A stretch of 64,000 nucleotides of DNA from Rhodobacter sp. (GTDB lineage Bacteria; Pseudomonadota; Alphaproteobacteria; Rhodobacterales; Rhodobacteraceae), in the NCBI GenBank assembly GCA_020637595.1, contig JACKKE010000001.1, forward strand, positions 310,001 to 374,000, written 5' to 3'. Positions 34,935-43,584 of the stretch are shown here, piece after piece (position 1 is the first letter of the stretch; every line of letters starts with the position of its first letter). Both the position numbers and the translations under genes were made by a program. The notes beneath the pieces were generated by a model. It saw nothing but the letters and a program-made list of their open reading frames with translations. It was not told where the DNA came from and made no database searches.

Positions 34935-36440
34935 TTATTCGGAGGCGCGTGGCGCCAGGCGGCTGACCAGCGGGATTTCCTGAAGGCGCAGCGCGGCCAG
35001 CACGCCCAGCGCAGCGAGTGCCGAGACGATCCAGTAGATCGGCACGATGGCGTTGACCACATGCGTGGCGATGACCGAGCGCAGGGCAGGGTCCAAGCCG
35101 GCGATGGCCTGGGGGCCCATCTCGGCCGAGAACTCCATCCCGCCACCAAGGCCCGACGCCAGCCGCGCCGTCATAATCGCACCGAACACCGCCACCGCCA
35201 GCGATCCGCCGATCTGCCGGAACATCACGCCGGAGGCTGTGGCCGTGCCCAGCATCTGCCGCGGCACGGCGTTCTGCACCGCCGTGGTCAGCACCGGGAA
35301 GATCAGGCCCATCGCAAAGCCATAGAACAGGATCATCGCCGAGAACACCACGGTCGAGGTATCGGCCGCGATCCGGGTGAGCAGCAGCGCCGCGACCACG
35401 ATCAGCGCCATGCCCCAGAGCGGCAGGGCACGATACCGCCCGGTGCGGCGCATATAGCGCCCGGCGACGGTGGTTGCAGCGATGATCCCCAGCGTCATCG
35501 GCGCCAGCAACAGCCCCGAGATCATCGGCGTGACGCCGCGGGCGATCTGCAGGTAGATCGGCAGGAAGGTCACCGCGCCCAGCATCGCTGCCCCGGTCAG
35601 CACCGACAGCAGCGAGGTGCCGCGAAACACGTTCAGCGAGAAAAGCGACAGTGGCAGGATCGGCTCGGACGCGCGGCGTTCGATCCAGACAAAGGCGATG
35701 ATCGCCACCAGCGTCGTGGCGGCCAGCCCGGCCGACTGCGGTGACAGCCAGTCAAAGCTGCGCCCGCCCAGGGCGGTCAGCAGGGTCAACGCGGCCAGCG
35801 CGACCGACAGCGCCGCGGCGCCGGCCCAGTCGATCCGGTGCCTGTGCGTGACGGTGTGCGCGGGGAAGCTGGCGGCAAAGCCGATCACCGCCAGGATGCC
35901 CAGCGGCACGTTGATCAGGAAGATCCAGTGCCAGCTGAAGACCTCGACGAACCAGCCGCCGATCAGCGGTCCGATCATCGACGAGATCGAGAACACGGCC
36001 GCGAACATGCCCTGGATCTTGCCGCGCTCCGAGGGCGGGATTACGTCGCCGACCACCGACAGTGCCAGCACGAAGAGGCCGCCGCCCCCCAATCCCTGCA
36101 CCGCGCGCGCGGCCACCAGGAAGGTCATGCTGTCGGCAATCCCGCACAGCAGCGACCCGGCCAGGAACAGCCCGACCGAGACATAGACCATCATCTTGCG
36201 CCCGTAGAGGTCGCCAAGCTTGCCATAGAGCGGCGCGGCGACGGTCGAGGCGAGGATATAGGCGGTCACCACCCAGCTGAGATGTTCAAGCCCGCCGAGA
36301 TCCGCAACGATGGTCGGCAGCGCCGTCGAGACGATGGTCTGATCAAGCGCGGCCAGCAGCAGGAGGGTTGCAACCGAACCGATCACCAGTTTGACCGGGA
36401 TGGCGTGATCGGTCTCGGGTGTGGGGTGCGGGGCGGTCAT
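34935..36440 (-). CDS. MFS drug exporter, DHA2 (EmrB/QacA) family
   Basis: A 501-residue transporter with 14 hydrophobic segments. Motif D1 is LDQTIVSTALPTI in helix 1, with WVVTAYILASTVAAPLYGKLGDLYGRK (motif A) after helix 2. DHA2 members export cationic drugs, dyes or metabolites by proton antiport. No partner membrane-fusion protein gene is adjacent. Substrate unknown. Confidence 0.87.
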   Translation of the reverse strand: MTAPHPTPETDHAIPVKLVIGSVATLLLLAALDQTIVSTALPTIVADLGGLEHLSWVVTAYILASTVAAPLYGKLGDLYGRKMMVYVSVGLFLAGSLLCGIADSMTFLVAARAVQGLGGGGLFVLALSVVGDVIPPSERGKIQGMFAAVFSISSMIGPLIGGWFVEVFSWHWIFLINVPLGILAVIGFAASFPAHTVTHRHRIDWAGAAALSVALAALTLLTALGGRSFDWLSPQSAGLAATTLVAIIAFVWIERRASEPILPLSLFSLNVFRGTSLLSVLTGAAMLGAVTFLPIYLQIARGVTPMISGLLLAPMTLGIIAATTVAGRYMRRTGRYRALPLWGMALIVVAALLLTRIAADTSTVVFSAMILFYGFAMGLIFPVLTTAVQNAVPRQMLGTATASGVMFRQIGGSLAVAVFGAIMTARLASGLGGGMEFSAEMGPQAIAGLDPALRSVIATHVVNAIVPIYWIVSALAALGVLAALRLQEIPLVSRLAPRASE

Positions 36441-36572
36441 GCGTCATCTCCTTGCGCCCTGGCCGTCGAACGGCCAGCGTAAGGGCAGATAGTCCTCGCA
36501 CGGGGATGAGGGCAAGGGGGCAATGCCCTTAACCTGTTAAATTATCCTCTTGACGCGAGGTCAGCCACCGCA

Positions 36573-37037
36573 TCAGGCGCTGACGCAATCGTCGTTCTCG
36601 GCCTCGCCCTCGTCAAAGATTCGGGCCAGATCGGTATTGCCGGCGATCAGATCGGTCAGGGTAAAGCGGTCCAGCGCCCCGTAAAAGGCACCCAGGGCCT
36701 CGCACAACATCCCCTTCAGCCGGCAGGCCGAGGTCAGGGGGCAGGTGTTGCGGTCGGCATTCATGCACTCGGCAAAGGGCATGTCGCCCTCGAACAGGCG
36801 AACGACCTTGCCGACCGAGATATCATCCGATGCCATCGCCAGCGAAATCCCGCCGCCGCGTCCCCGTGCGGTGTTCAGGAAACCTTCGCTTTCGAGTTTG
36901 TTCACGACCTGCGCGACATGGTGAAACGAGGCGTTGCAGGCGCGTGCGACATCGGCCGTGCGCAGGCTTTCGGGAAAGCGCACGGCACAATGCATCAGCG
37001 TTCGCATTGCCAAGTTTGTCCGCAGGGTCAGGCGCAT
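36573..37037 (-). CDS. Rrf2-family regulator, NsrR-like
   Basis: A 154-residue winged-helix regulator starting MRLTLRTNLAMRTLM. It has the wing RGRGGGISLA and three cysteines in ECMNADRNTCPLTSACRL, which can ligate an iron-sulfur cluster. The spacing is C-X7-C-X5-C, wider than in typical NsrR or IscR. The start at 37037 follows GGAAG; ATG at 37073 and TTG at 37079 are longer alternatives. A nitric-oxide or redox sensor is likely. An FNR-type box lies 69 bases upstream of the chosen start. Confidence 0.8.
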   Translation of the reverse strand: MRLTLRTNLAMRTLMHCAVRFPESLRTADVARACNASFHHVAQVVNKLESEGFLNTARGRGGGISLAMASDDISVGKVVRLFEGDMPFAECMNADRNTCPLTSACRLKGMLCEALGAFYGALDRFTLTDLIAGNTDLARIFDEGEAENDDCVSA

Positions 37038-37106
37038 CGGCTTCCGGGTCAAGGCGCGCAATTCGCGCAGCATATCCAACGATAGTCGCCCCGCGGATAG
37101 GCCGCC

Positions 37107-37120
37107 TTGATCCAGATCAC
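37107..37120. promoter_or_regulatory. FNR/FnrL-type box upstream of the Rrf2 gene
   Basis: TTGATCCAGATCAC matches TTGAT-N4-ATCAA at 9 of 10 fixed positions. It is in the right place to activate the Rrf2 gene and shares its CCAG spacer with the box before soxT at 21479. Confidence 0.55.
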
Positions 37121-37137
37121 GCGGCCATGCGCGTGTG

Positions 37138-37428
37138 TCAGGCGTTCCAGACCACGGTCAGATCCTCGCGAAACGCGAAGCGCACGAGATGGCGCGCGAC
37201 CACATCCTGCAATTGCGGCATCGCCTCGGCATCGACCGCCTCGAGCCGCAGCATCAGGGTATCGCCCTCGGCGTTGAGGGCGCAGGTGCCGTGCGAAAAG
37301 GCGATGTGGCCCTGTTGCGGATCAAAGGACACCGGGCGCTTGTGCTGGAAATGCTTGCACAGCTGCTGCAGGTAGCGGCTGGCATGGGCGGTCGTCAGCA
37401 CGGCTTGGCTGATCGCGGGGTCGGACAT
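37138..37428 (-). CDS. DUF2218-family protein
   Basis: A 96-residue soluble protein: ASRYLQQLCKHFQHK, a GHIAFSHGTCAL strand, LEAVDAEAMPQLQDVVARHL and FREDLTVVWNA, matching the small DUF2218 family. The family's function is unknown; it often sits near iron-related genes. The start at 37428 follows CCGAGG, and longer in-frame starts overlap the divergent amidohydrolase gene. Confidence 0.8.
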   Translation of the reverse strand: MSDPAISQAVLTTAHASRYLQQLCKHFQHKRPVSFDPQQGHIAFSHGTCALNAEGDTLMLRLEAVDAEAMPQLQDVVARHLVRFAFREDLTVVWNA

Positions 37429-37627
37429 GGAAACCTCGGTCTGGATGGGATCGGGCGGTGGCTGGCCGGAAAACCGTTGCTGGCGAACCGCGTATGGCCT
37501 TGAATGTAGCCTGCCGCGCCGGTCCGGCAAGGGTCCGGTCTCGCGCGTCAGGTCCATCGCGGCTATGGTCGTCGTCACGCGCTCAGAGGGCGCAGGTCTG
37601 GTCTCGCAGCAACAGGGGGTGCGCGAC

Positions 37628-39055
37628 GTGAACGCATTCGTAGACACCGATCGTCTGGTTGACGATCTGAAGCCGGGGTATCTGGATCTGAGCGACCGCA
37701 TCTGGGGCATGCCCGAGCTGCGCTATCGAGAGGAGAAATCCGCCGCCGCGCAGATCGAGATGCTGGAAGCGGCGGGGTTCGCCGTGACGCGCAACGTCGC
37801 CGGTATCCCCACCGCCTTTGTGGCCGAGGCCGGCACGGGTGGCCCCGTTATCGCGTTTCTGGGCGAGTTCGACGCGCTCGCCGGCCTCTCGCAAGAGGCC
37901 GGGGTCGCGCAAAAACAGCCGCTCGACACCGGCGGGAACGGCCACGGTTGCGGCCATAACCTGCTGGGGGCGGGCGCCATGCTCGCCGCCGTCGCTACCC
38001 GCGACCATCTGGCGGCAAAGGGGGTGCCGGGGCGGATTCGCTATTTCGGCTGCCCAGCCGAGGAAGGCGGGTCTGGCAAGACCTTCATGGCGCGCGACGG
38101 GGCCTTTGCCGGGGTGGACGCGGCGTTCTGCTGGCACCCGGCCTCGTTCAACAGCGTCATTCCCGCCAATTCGCTGGCCAATATCCAGGTCAATGTCCGG
38201 TTCAGGGGGCGGGCGGCCCATGCGGCGGCCTCGCCGGAACTTGGCCGGTCCGCGCTGGATGCGCTCGAACTGATGAGCGTCGGTGTGCAGTATCTGCGCG
38301 AGCACATGCCCGAAAAGGCACGGGTTCACAGCGCGATCACCAACACCGGCGGCGTGTCGCCCAATGTCGTGCAGGATTTCGCCGAAGCCCTCTATCTGAT
38401 CCGGTCGCCACAGCTGTCCGAGGTGATGGCGCTGTTCGAACGGGTGTCCAAGGTCGCCCGGGGCGCCGCGCTGATGACCGAAACAACGGTCGAGATCGAG
38501 GTGGACAAAGCGTGCTCGAACCTGCTGCGCAACGCCACGCTGGACGCGGTGATGCAGGGGGAAATGGAGCGGATCGGCGGGTCCGGCTTTGACGACGACG
38601 ACGTCCGCTTTGCCGCCGAGATCCAGAACACCCTGCAGCCGCAGGATATCGCGGCGATGTATCACATGTTCGGAATCGAGCAGGGGGCAGAGACGCCGGC
38701 ACTGGCGGCGCAGGTTCTGCCGGCCCCGGCCAAGGATCTGGCGCTGCCCGGTTCGACCGATGTGGGCGATGTGAGCTGGCAGACCCCCGTCGCCCAGGTG
38801 ATGACGGCCTGCCATGCACTGGGAACCCCGTTGCACAGCTGGCAGCTGGTGGCGCAGGGAAAATCCGGCGCGGCGCATCGCGGCATGGTGTTCGCCGCCA
38901 AGACGATGGCAGGAAGCGCGGTCCGGCTGTTCGAATCCCCCGAACTTCTGGACCGCGCGCGCCAGGAATTCGAGGCAAAGATCCGGCGCACGCCCTATGT
39001 CTGCCCGATCGACGCAACCGTCGACCTGCCGTTCCGCCGGACATCGGGACACTGA
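37628..39055 (+). CDS. M20-family amidohydrolase (AbgB-like)
   Basis: A 475-residue metallo-amidohydrolase. It has the metal ligand Asp in FLGEFDALAGLS, GNGHGCGHNLLG, the acidic pair PAEEGGSGK and CWHPASFNS. The dimerisation domain contains FRGRAAHAAASPELGRSALDA. The closest family type is AbgB, which cleaves p-aminobenzoyl-glutamate, and related aminoacyl hydrolases. A GTG start at 37628 follows AGGGGGT; ATG at 37565 would add 21 residues. The gene is the last ordinary gene before the probable island. Confidence 0.82.
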   Translation: MNAFVDTDRLVDDLKPGYLDLSDRIWGMPELRYREEKSAAAQIEMLEAAGFAVTRNVAGIPTAFVAEAGTGGPVIAFLGEFDALAGLSQEAGVAQKQPLDTGGNGHGCGHNLLGAGAMLAAVATRDHLAAKGVPGRIRYFGCPAEEGGSGKTFMARDGAFAGVDAAFCWHPASFNSVIPANSLANIQVNVRFRGRAAHAAASPELGRSALDALELMSVGVQYLREHMPEKARVHSAITNTGGVSPNVVQDFAEALYLIRSPQLSEVMALFERVSKVARGAALMTETTVEIEVDKACSNLLRNATLDAVMQGEMERIGGSGFDDDDVRFAAEIQNTLQPQDIAAMYHMFGIEQGAETPALAAQVLPAPAKDLALPGSTDVGDVSWQTPVAQVMTACHALGTPLHSWQLVAQGKSGAAHRGMVFAAKTMAGSAVRLFESPELLDRARQEFEAKIRRTPYVCPIDATVDLPFRRTSGH

Positions 39056-39417
39056 AACCGCCCCCCAGGACTGGCGCCTTCCCCTGCAACCCGCCACAGG
39101 CATGATGCGGTCATGCGGATGTTTGGGGCGGTGGATGGCGGTGCGGATGGGTAGACGTCGCACCTTCTCCACGTGAAATGCTGACGTGTCGCTTTGTGTC
39201 CGCGCCTTGCGCATGCTTCAAATATCCTCGCATGCCCTGAGCGTCCGGCAACCAACTGGATCTCCTAAAATCCAACATTTCGGTATCGCGTTCAGGACCA
39301 ACCGACGTTCAACAGCTTCGATCGAGCCTTGCCCGCCTTCCATTCTTGGCGAAAATCGAACGTCTGGACGAAGATCGTGGGTTCGGCTTCGCGAGCTGCG
39401 AGCTAAGAGCTAAGAGC
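39056..39417. other. gene-free junction left of the catabolic island
   Basis: 362 bases without a convincing gene. From about 39180 the base composition drops compared with the flanks, with stretches such as TCCTAAAATCCAACATTTCGG and a short direct repeat GCTAAGAGCTAAGAGC at 39402-39417. Short open frames here lack ribosome sites and homology features. It is a plausible insertion boundary. Confidence 0.5.
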
Positions 39418-40335
39418 CTAAGACGCATTCGTCGCGCCCATGCTGTCTTTGAGTATTTCGACAAATCGACGGGCTGCGGGCGCTAGCGAACGGTCCTTTT
39501 TCACCACAAGCGAAATCGCGCGATGGATTGTAGGGTTGCGCAGAGGCACGACGACCAATGCGTCGCTGAAGAACAGTCGCGCAATGCGCTCGGGCAGCAC
39601 GCAAAGACCGATCCCGGCAGCGGCCATCCAGGTCGCGGAACTCAGGAACGCCACTTCGGCGGCAACGCGCGGCGGTCGGCCTGTGACCGAAAGCAACGTG
39701 GTCTCGACGATGTCGCGCACGCCGTAGTCTCGGCGCGACAGCACCAGCGGTTCGTCAGCAAGCGACGACCACGGGACGCTGTCGGCTTTGGCCAAGGGGT
39801 GCATCTGCGGCAGGATTGCGCACAGCACTTCATCGGTCAGCGGCGTCGAGACGAAGGCGCCGTCGTCGGGCGGAGCGACGCCGATGCCGAAATCCACCTT
39901 CTCGGCCAGGATGTCCTTCAGGAACTGGTTGGGGGCGCAGTCGTCGACGATCAGGTCGATCTTCGGCCAGGCCGTCCGGAACCGCCGCACTGCCTCTGGC
40001 AACAGCGCCATCCCTGTCGCGGGCGTGGCGCTCAGCCTTACGGTGCCACGGTTGAGGTCGCGCAGGTCGCGCACCGAAAGGTCCAGCATGCGCAGGTCGT
40101 CGAGGATTCGCTCGACCGGACCAATGGCATTGTCGCAGGCCATCGTCGGGACCAGCCGGCGCGTGGTGCGGTCGAACAATTGCACGCCCAGCACCGTCTC
40201 GATCTGTTTGATCAGCACACTGACCGCCGATTGCGTGACATTGAGGTCGCGCGCGGCGGCCGACAATTGTCCGGCCCGGTAGACTGCTGCCAAAGCGCGC
40301 AATTGCTTGAGGGTCAATTGTTCAAGGGACATCAC
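39418..40335 (-). CDS. LysR-family transcriptional regulator
   Basis: A 305-residue LysR protein. The N-terminal helix-turn-helix is AGQLSAAARDLNVTQSAVSVLIKQIE, followed by a two-lobed effector domain. It is divergent from the decarboxylase operon across 97 bases that carry strong dyads, the standard layout for a LysR activator of the adjacent pathway. The effector is probably the pathway substrate, unknown here. Confidence 0.9.
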   Translation of the reverse strand: MMSLEQLTLKQLRALAAVYRAGQLSAAARDLNVTQSAVSVLIKQIETVLGVQLFDRTTRRLVPTMACDNAIGPVERILDDLRMLDLSVRDLRDLNRGTVRLSATPATGMALLPEAVRRFRTAWPKIDLIVDDCAPNQFLKDILAEKVDFGIGVAPPDDGAFVSTPLTDEVLCAILPQMHPLAKADSVPWSSLADEPLVLSRRDYGVRDIVETTLLSVTGRPPRVAAEVAFLSSATWMAAAGIGLCVLPERIARLFFSDALVVVPLRNPTIHRAISLVVKKDRSLAPAARRFVEILKDSMGATNAS

Positions 40336-40360
40336 GACCTCACTTAAAGTGACTTTATTA

Positions 40361-40375
40361 ATTATTAAAAATAAT
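40361..40375. promoter_or_regulatory. AT-only dyad in the LysR intergenic region
   Basis: ATTATT-AAA-AATAAT is a perfect inverted repeat in the very AT-rich centre of the 97-base divergent region. It is a candidate LysR recognition site or promoter element. Confidence 0.5.
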
Positions 40376-40387
40376 TCGTTTTATCAA

Positions 40388-40430
40388 TGTGATCTCTTCC
40401 GTTAGCGTGGCCCTAACGGAGGAGATCACA
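40388..40430 (+). promoter_or_regulatory. 18-bp inverted repeat enclosing the decarboxylase ribosome site
   Basis: The arms TGTGATCTCTTCCGTTAG (40388-40405) and CTAACGGAGGAGATCACA (40413-40430) pair at 17 of 18 positions, the exception forming a G-U pair in RNA, around a 7-base loop. The right arm contains the GGAGGAG ribosome site, and the GTG start is at 40433. In RNA this would bury the ribosome site; in DNA it is a large dimer-binding site. Confidence 0.85.
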
Positions 40431-40432
40431 CA

Positions 40433-41476
40433 GTGGCAGATCGCAAGACCGATCGCGGCTATCGCCGCATCGCAACGGAAGAGGCTTGGTGCTCGCCGGA
40501 ATTGTTCGGCCTGTTCAGGAAAGAACTGGCCGAGCGGACCATCGATGAGCCCGGTTTTCACAGCCTCTATGGCTTTTTCGTCAGCGAGGCCCCGCGCGCG
40601 CAGGCGCTGGCGCGCCGCATCCAGTCACTGGGCGAGGAACGCATCGCCGACATGGACGCTTCGGGCATCGACATGCAGATCCTGTCGCTGACCGCGCCGG
40701 GTGTGCAGCTGTTCGATCCGGTCGAAGGTTCAGCCTTGGCGATCCGTTTCAACGACGAACTGGCCGAAGGCGTTGCGAAGCACCCTGATCGCTTCGCGGG
40801 CCTTGCCGCCTTTTCACCGCTCGACCCCGCTGCCGCGGCAAAGGAACTCGAGCGCGGGGTGACCAAGCTTGGCCTCAAGGGCGGCATCCTGAACGGCCAT
40901 GTGCGTGGCACCTACCTGGACGATCAGCAATATTGGGATGTGTTCGAGGCCGCAGAGGCCCTGGACGTGCCGATCTACCTGCACCCAAACACCCTGCCCA
41001 AGGACATGGTGCAACCGTTCCTCAAGCGCGGCCTCGACGCGGCAGTCTACGGCTTCGCCTGCGACACTGGCCTGCATGCGCTGCGTCTCTTGGTCTCGGG
41101 CCTGTTCGACCGCTTCCCGAAGCTGCAGATCATCCTGGGCCATTGTGGCGAGGCGCTGCCCTACTGGCTCTACCGCATCAACTATATGCACACTCACATC
41201 TCGCGCACCGGGCGATATCCTGATGTGCAGCCGTTGAAACGTCCCGCCCGCGATTACCTGCGCGAGAATTTCCTCTACACGAACAGCGGTGTAGCCGATC
41301 CCGACCCGATCCAGTATATCCACAAGGTCATCGGCAAGGACCGGCTGATGTATGCTATGGACTACCCTTGGCAATTTGAACCCGAGGAAGTCGCAATCCT
41401 CGATGCGATGGATCTCAGCCCCGAGGACCTCGCGCAGTTCTACGAAGGCAACGCCAGGCGGGTGTTCAAGCTGTGA
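40433..41476 (+). CDS. amidohydrolase-family decarboxylase (gamma-resorcylate decarboxylase-like)
   Basis: A 347-residue TIM-barrel protein of the ACMSD/gamma-resorcylate decarboxylase group. The N-terminal metal motif reads IATEEAW, giving the Glu used by the resorcylate and 2,3-dihydroxybenzoate decarboxylases. Later ligands are His in IYLHPNTLP, His in ILGHCGEALPYW, and the catalytic Asp in MYAMDYPWQ. It probably decarboxylates a hydroxylated aromatic acid without oxygen; a hydrolase is possible. First gene of the island operon, GTG start. The next gene overlaps by 4 bases. Confidence 0.82.
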   Translation: MADRKTDRGYRRIATEEAWCSPELFGLFRKELAERTIDEPGFHSLYGFFVSEAPRAQALARRIQSLGEERIADMDASGIDMQILSLTAPGVQLFDPVEGSALAIRFNDELAEGVAKHPDRFAGLAAFSPLDPAAAAKELERGVTKLGLKGGILNGHVRGTYLDDQQYWDVFEAAEALDVPIYLHPNTLPKDMVQPFLKRGLDAAVYGFACDTGLHALRLLVSGLFDRFPKLQIILGHCGEALPYWLYRINYMHTHISRTGRYPDVQPLKRPARDYLRENFLYTNSGVADPDPIQYIHKVIGKDRLMYAMDYPWQFEPEEVAILDAMDLSPEDLAQFYEGNARRVFKL

Positions 41477-42549
41477 GCCGCACAGCGGAATATCGCTGGG
41501 CCGTGACCGCGCCTGGCGCGGCGCTCGAACATGTGGCCGTTCCAGACCGCGCTCCCCTGGGGCCGACCGAGGTGCTGCTCGATGTCACGCATTGCGGCGT
41601 CTGCCATTCCGACGTGCATTTCTGGGAAGGCTTCGTCGATGTGGGCGACCGCAAGGTTCCGGTCGCCGCGCTGGGGATCGAGACCCCCTATACGCTGGGT
41701 CACGAGGTCGTGGGCCGCGTGGTGGAAACCGGCGCGCAGGTCACGGACTGCAAGCCCGGCGACCTGCGGCTGGTCTATCCCTGGATCGGCTGCGGCACCT
41801 GCGAGGATTGCCTGCGCGGCGATGACAACCTGTGCGTCGCCTCGCGCGCCATCGGCTTGCGCCGGGCAGGCGGTTTCGCCGACCGGGTTCTTGTGCCCGA
41901 TGCGCGTTACCTGTTCGACATCGACGGCATCGACCCATCGATGGCCGCGACCTATGCCTGCGCCGGGCTGACGGTGTATTCCGCCATAGCCAAGCTGATG
42001 CCGCTGTCGCCCGACGCGCCGTTGGTGCTGATCGGCGCGGGCGGGCTGGGGCAAAGCGCGCTGGCGATCCTGCGAGCCAAGGGGCATCGCAACACGCTGG
42101 TGGTCGAGCCACGCGAACAGGGCAGGGCGGATGCGCTGGCTGCCGGCGCACGTCTGACCTTCGATCCCGCCGACCCGCAGGTCGCGTCGCTGATCGCCGC
42201 GCAGGCGGGCGGGCCGGTCAAATCCGTTATCGACCTTGTGAATTCGCCGCAAACCGCAACGCTGGCGTTGGGCCTGCTGCAAAAGGGCGGCAGGCTGGTG
42301 ATGGTGGGCCTTTACGGCGGCGCGATCTCGCTGCCACTGGGCACGATCCCGGTGCGCGGGATTTCGATCATTGGCAATTACACCGGCAGCCCCGCCGAGC
42401 TGGGCGCGCTCTTGGACCTTGCCCGCAGTGGTTTGCTGCCGCCGATCCCGGTCACCCATCGCCCGCCGCAAGAGGTTACCGCCGCGCTGACCGATCTGCG
42501 CGACGGGCGGGTGCGCGGACGCATTGTCCTGACATCGCAGAAAGACTGA
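41473..42549 (+). CDS. zinc-dependent alcohol dehydrogenase (MDR)
   Basis: A 358-residue medium-chain dehydrogenase. The catalytic zinc residues are in HCGVCHSDVHFWEG and LGHEVVGRV, and the structural zinc cysteines are in GCGTCEDCLRGDDNLC. The NAD fold is LIGAGGLGQSALAIL. It should oxidise an alcohol to an aldehyde. The sulfatase-like hydrolase encoded further down could supply that alcohol, but this is inference. Confidence 0.87.
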   Translation: MSRTAEYRWAVTAPGAALEHVAVPDRAPLGPTEVLLDVTHCGVCHSDVHFWEGFVDVGDRKVPVAALGIETPYTLGHEVVGRVVETGAQVTDCKPGDLRLVYPWIGCGTCEDCLRGDDNLCVASRAIGLRRAGGFADRVLVPDARYLFDIDGIDPSMAATYACAGLTVYSAIAKLMPLSPDAPLVLIGAGGLGQSALAILRAKGHRNTLVVEPREQGRADALAAGARLTFDPADPQVASLIAAQAGGPVKSVIDLVNSPQTATLALGLLQKGGRLVMVGLYGGAISLPLGTIPVRGISIIGNYTGSPAELGALLDLARSGLLPPIPVTHRPPQEVTAALTDLRDGRVRGRIVLTSQKD

Positions 42550-42576
42550 AACACCATCCTTTGGGAGGAGGAAACG

Positions 42577-43560
42577 ATGAAAAAGAAACTGCTCGCCCTC
42601 ACTGCCGCCGTGGCGCTCACGGTCGCGGCACCCCTGTCGGCCTTGGACCGGCTGACCATCGGCACCGGCCCGGCAGGGTCGCTCTACAACCAGGTTGGCA
42701 CCACGCTGTCCACGCTGGTGCAATCGCATCTGGGGATCACCGGTGCCGCGCGGCCCTTCACCGGCACCACCAGCTACCTGCCGCTGGTGCAGACCGGCGA
42801 TATCGAGGCCGGGATCCTCGGCGGGCTCGAATCGCGCGATTCTTTTGCCGGCAATCCCCCCTATCCGGCGGCGATGGACAATCTGCGCGCACTTCTTGTT
42901 GTGTCGCGTCCCTCGTTCCAGTTCTTCACCCGTGCGAGCGACGGCATGACGACCATCGCCGACCTGCGCGGGCGCCGCGTGGTGACCGAATACCGCGCGA
43001 TCCAGGCGTTCGGTGAAGTGATCCATGCGGCGATGGCCTCGGGCGGGCTGACCGACGCCGATGTTGAACCGGTGGTCATGGCGGGGATCGCCGACGCGAT
43101 CACCGGCGTGCAGGACGGACGTATCGACGGCGCCATGGTGGCACTGGGCATCCCCCCGTTGCGTCAGGCCGATGCCACCATCCCCGGCGGCGTGCGCGTG
43201 CTGACGCTGGGCCCCGATCTTGAGGCGGTCACCGGAGTGCGCGGCCTTCAGGTCAGCACGGTCGCGCCCTCGCCGGCGCAGGTCGGTATCCCCGAGCCCA
43301 TCGACGCCGTCAGCTTCAACACCTTCCTGAACGTGAACGCGGGCATGTCGGACGACGATGCCTATGCCCTGACCCGCGCGATCCACGAAAACTGGGCCGA
43401 AGCGCAGGAGGCGCTGCCCGCCCTGCGTGGCATGCGGCCCGAATGGATGGTGCCCGAGACGCTGTCGCATCCCTATCATCCCGGTGCGATCCGCTACTTC
43501 CGCGAAGTCGGCATGTGGAGCGACGCCAACCAACAACAGCAGGACGCGCTGCTGAACTGA
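42577..43560 (+). CDS. TAXI-family TRAP transporter solute-binding protein
   Basis: A 327-residue exported receptor: signal KKKLLALTAAVALTVAAPLSA, then LTIGTGPAGSLYNQVGTTLS, the TAXI-TRAP signature, and a two-lobe binding fold. It captures the pathway's small organic anion in the periplasm and hands it to the permease encoded 24 bases downstream. It has a good AGGAGGAAACG ribosome site. Confidence 0.88.
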   Translation: MKKKLLALTAAVALTVAAPLSALDRLTIGTGPAGSLYNQVGTTLSTLVQSHLGITGAARPFTGTTSYLPLVQTGDIEAGILGGLESRDSFAGNPPYPAAMDNLRALLVVSRPSFQFFTRASDGMTTIADLRGRRVVTEYRAIQAFGEVIHAAMASGGLTDADVEPVVMAGIADAITGVQDGRIDGAMVALGIPPLRQADATIPGGVRVLTLGPDLEAVTGVRGLQVSTVAPSPAQVGIPEPIDAVSFNTFLNVNAGMSDDDAYALTRAIHENWAEAQEALPALRGMRPEWMVPETLSHPYHPGAIRYFREVGMWSDANQQQQDALLN

Positions 43561-43584
43561 CGCGCCTCGGAACGGACGGACCTC

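Noticed and set aside
39143..39151. Nine-base match GCGGATGGG between the left junction and the tRNA-Ser 3' end, as a possible att repeat
   Set aside because: Too short and GC-rich to exceed chance; no integrase gene nearby.
39186..39413. A 75-codon frame in the left island junction
   Set aside because: No ribosome site, no domain-like sequence, and it lies in a probable recombination boundary.
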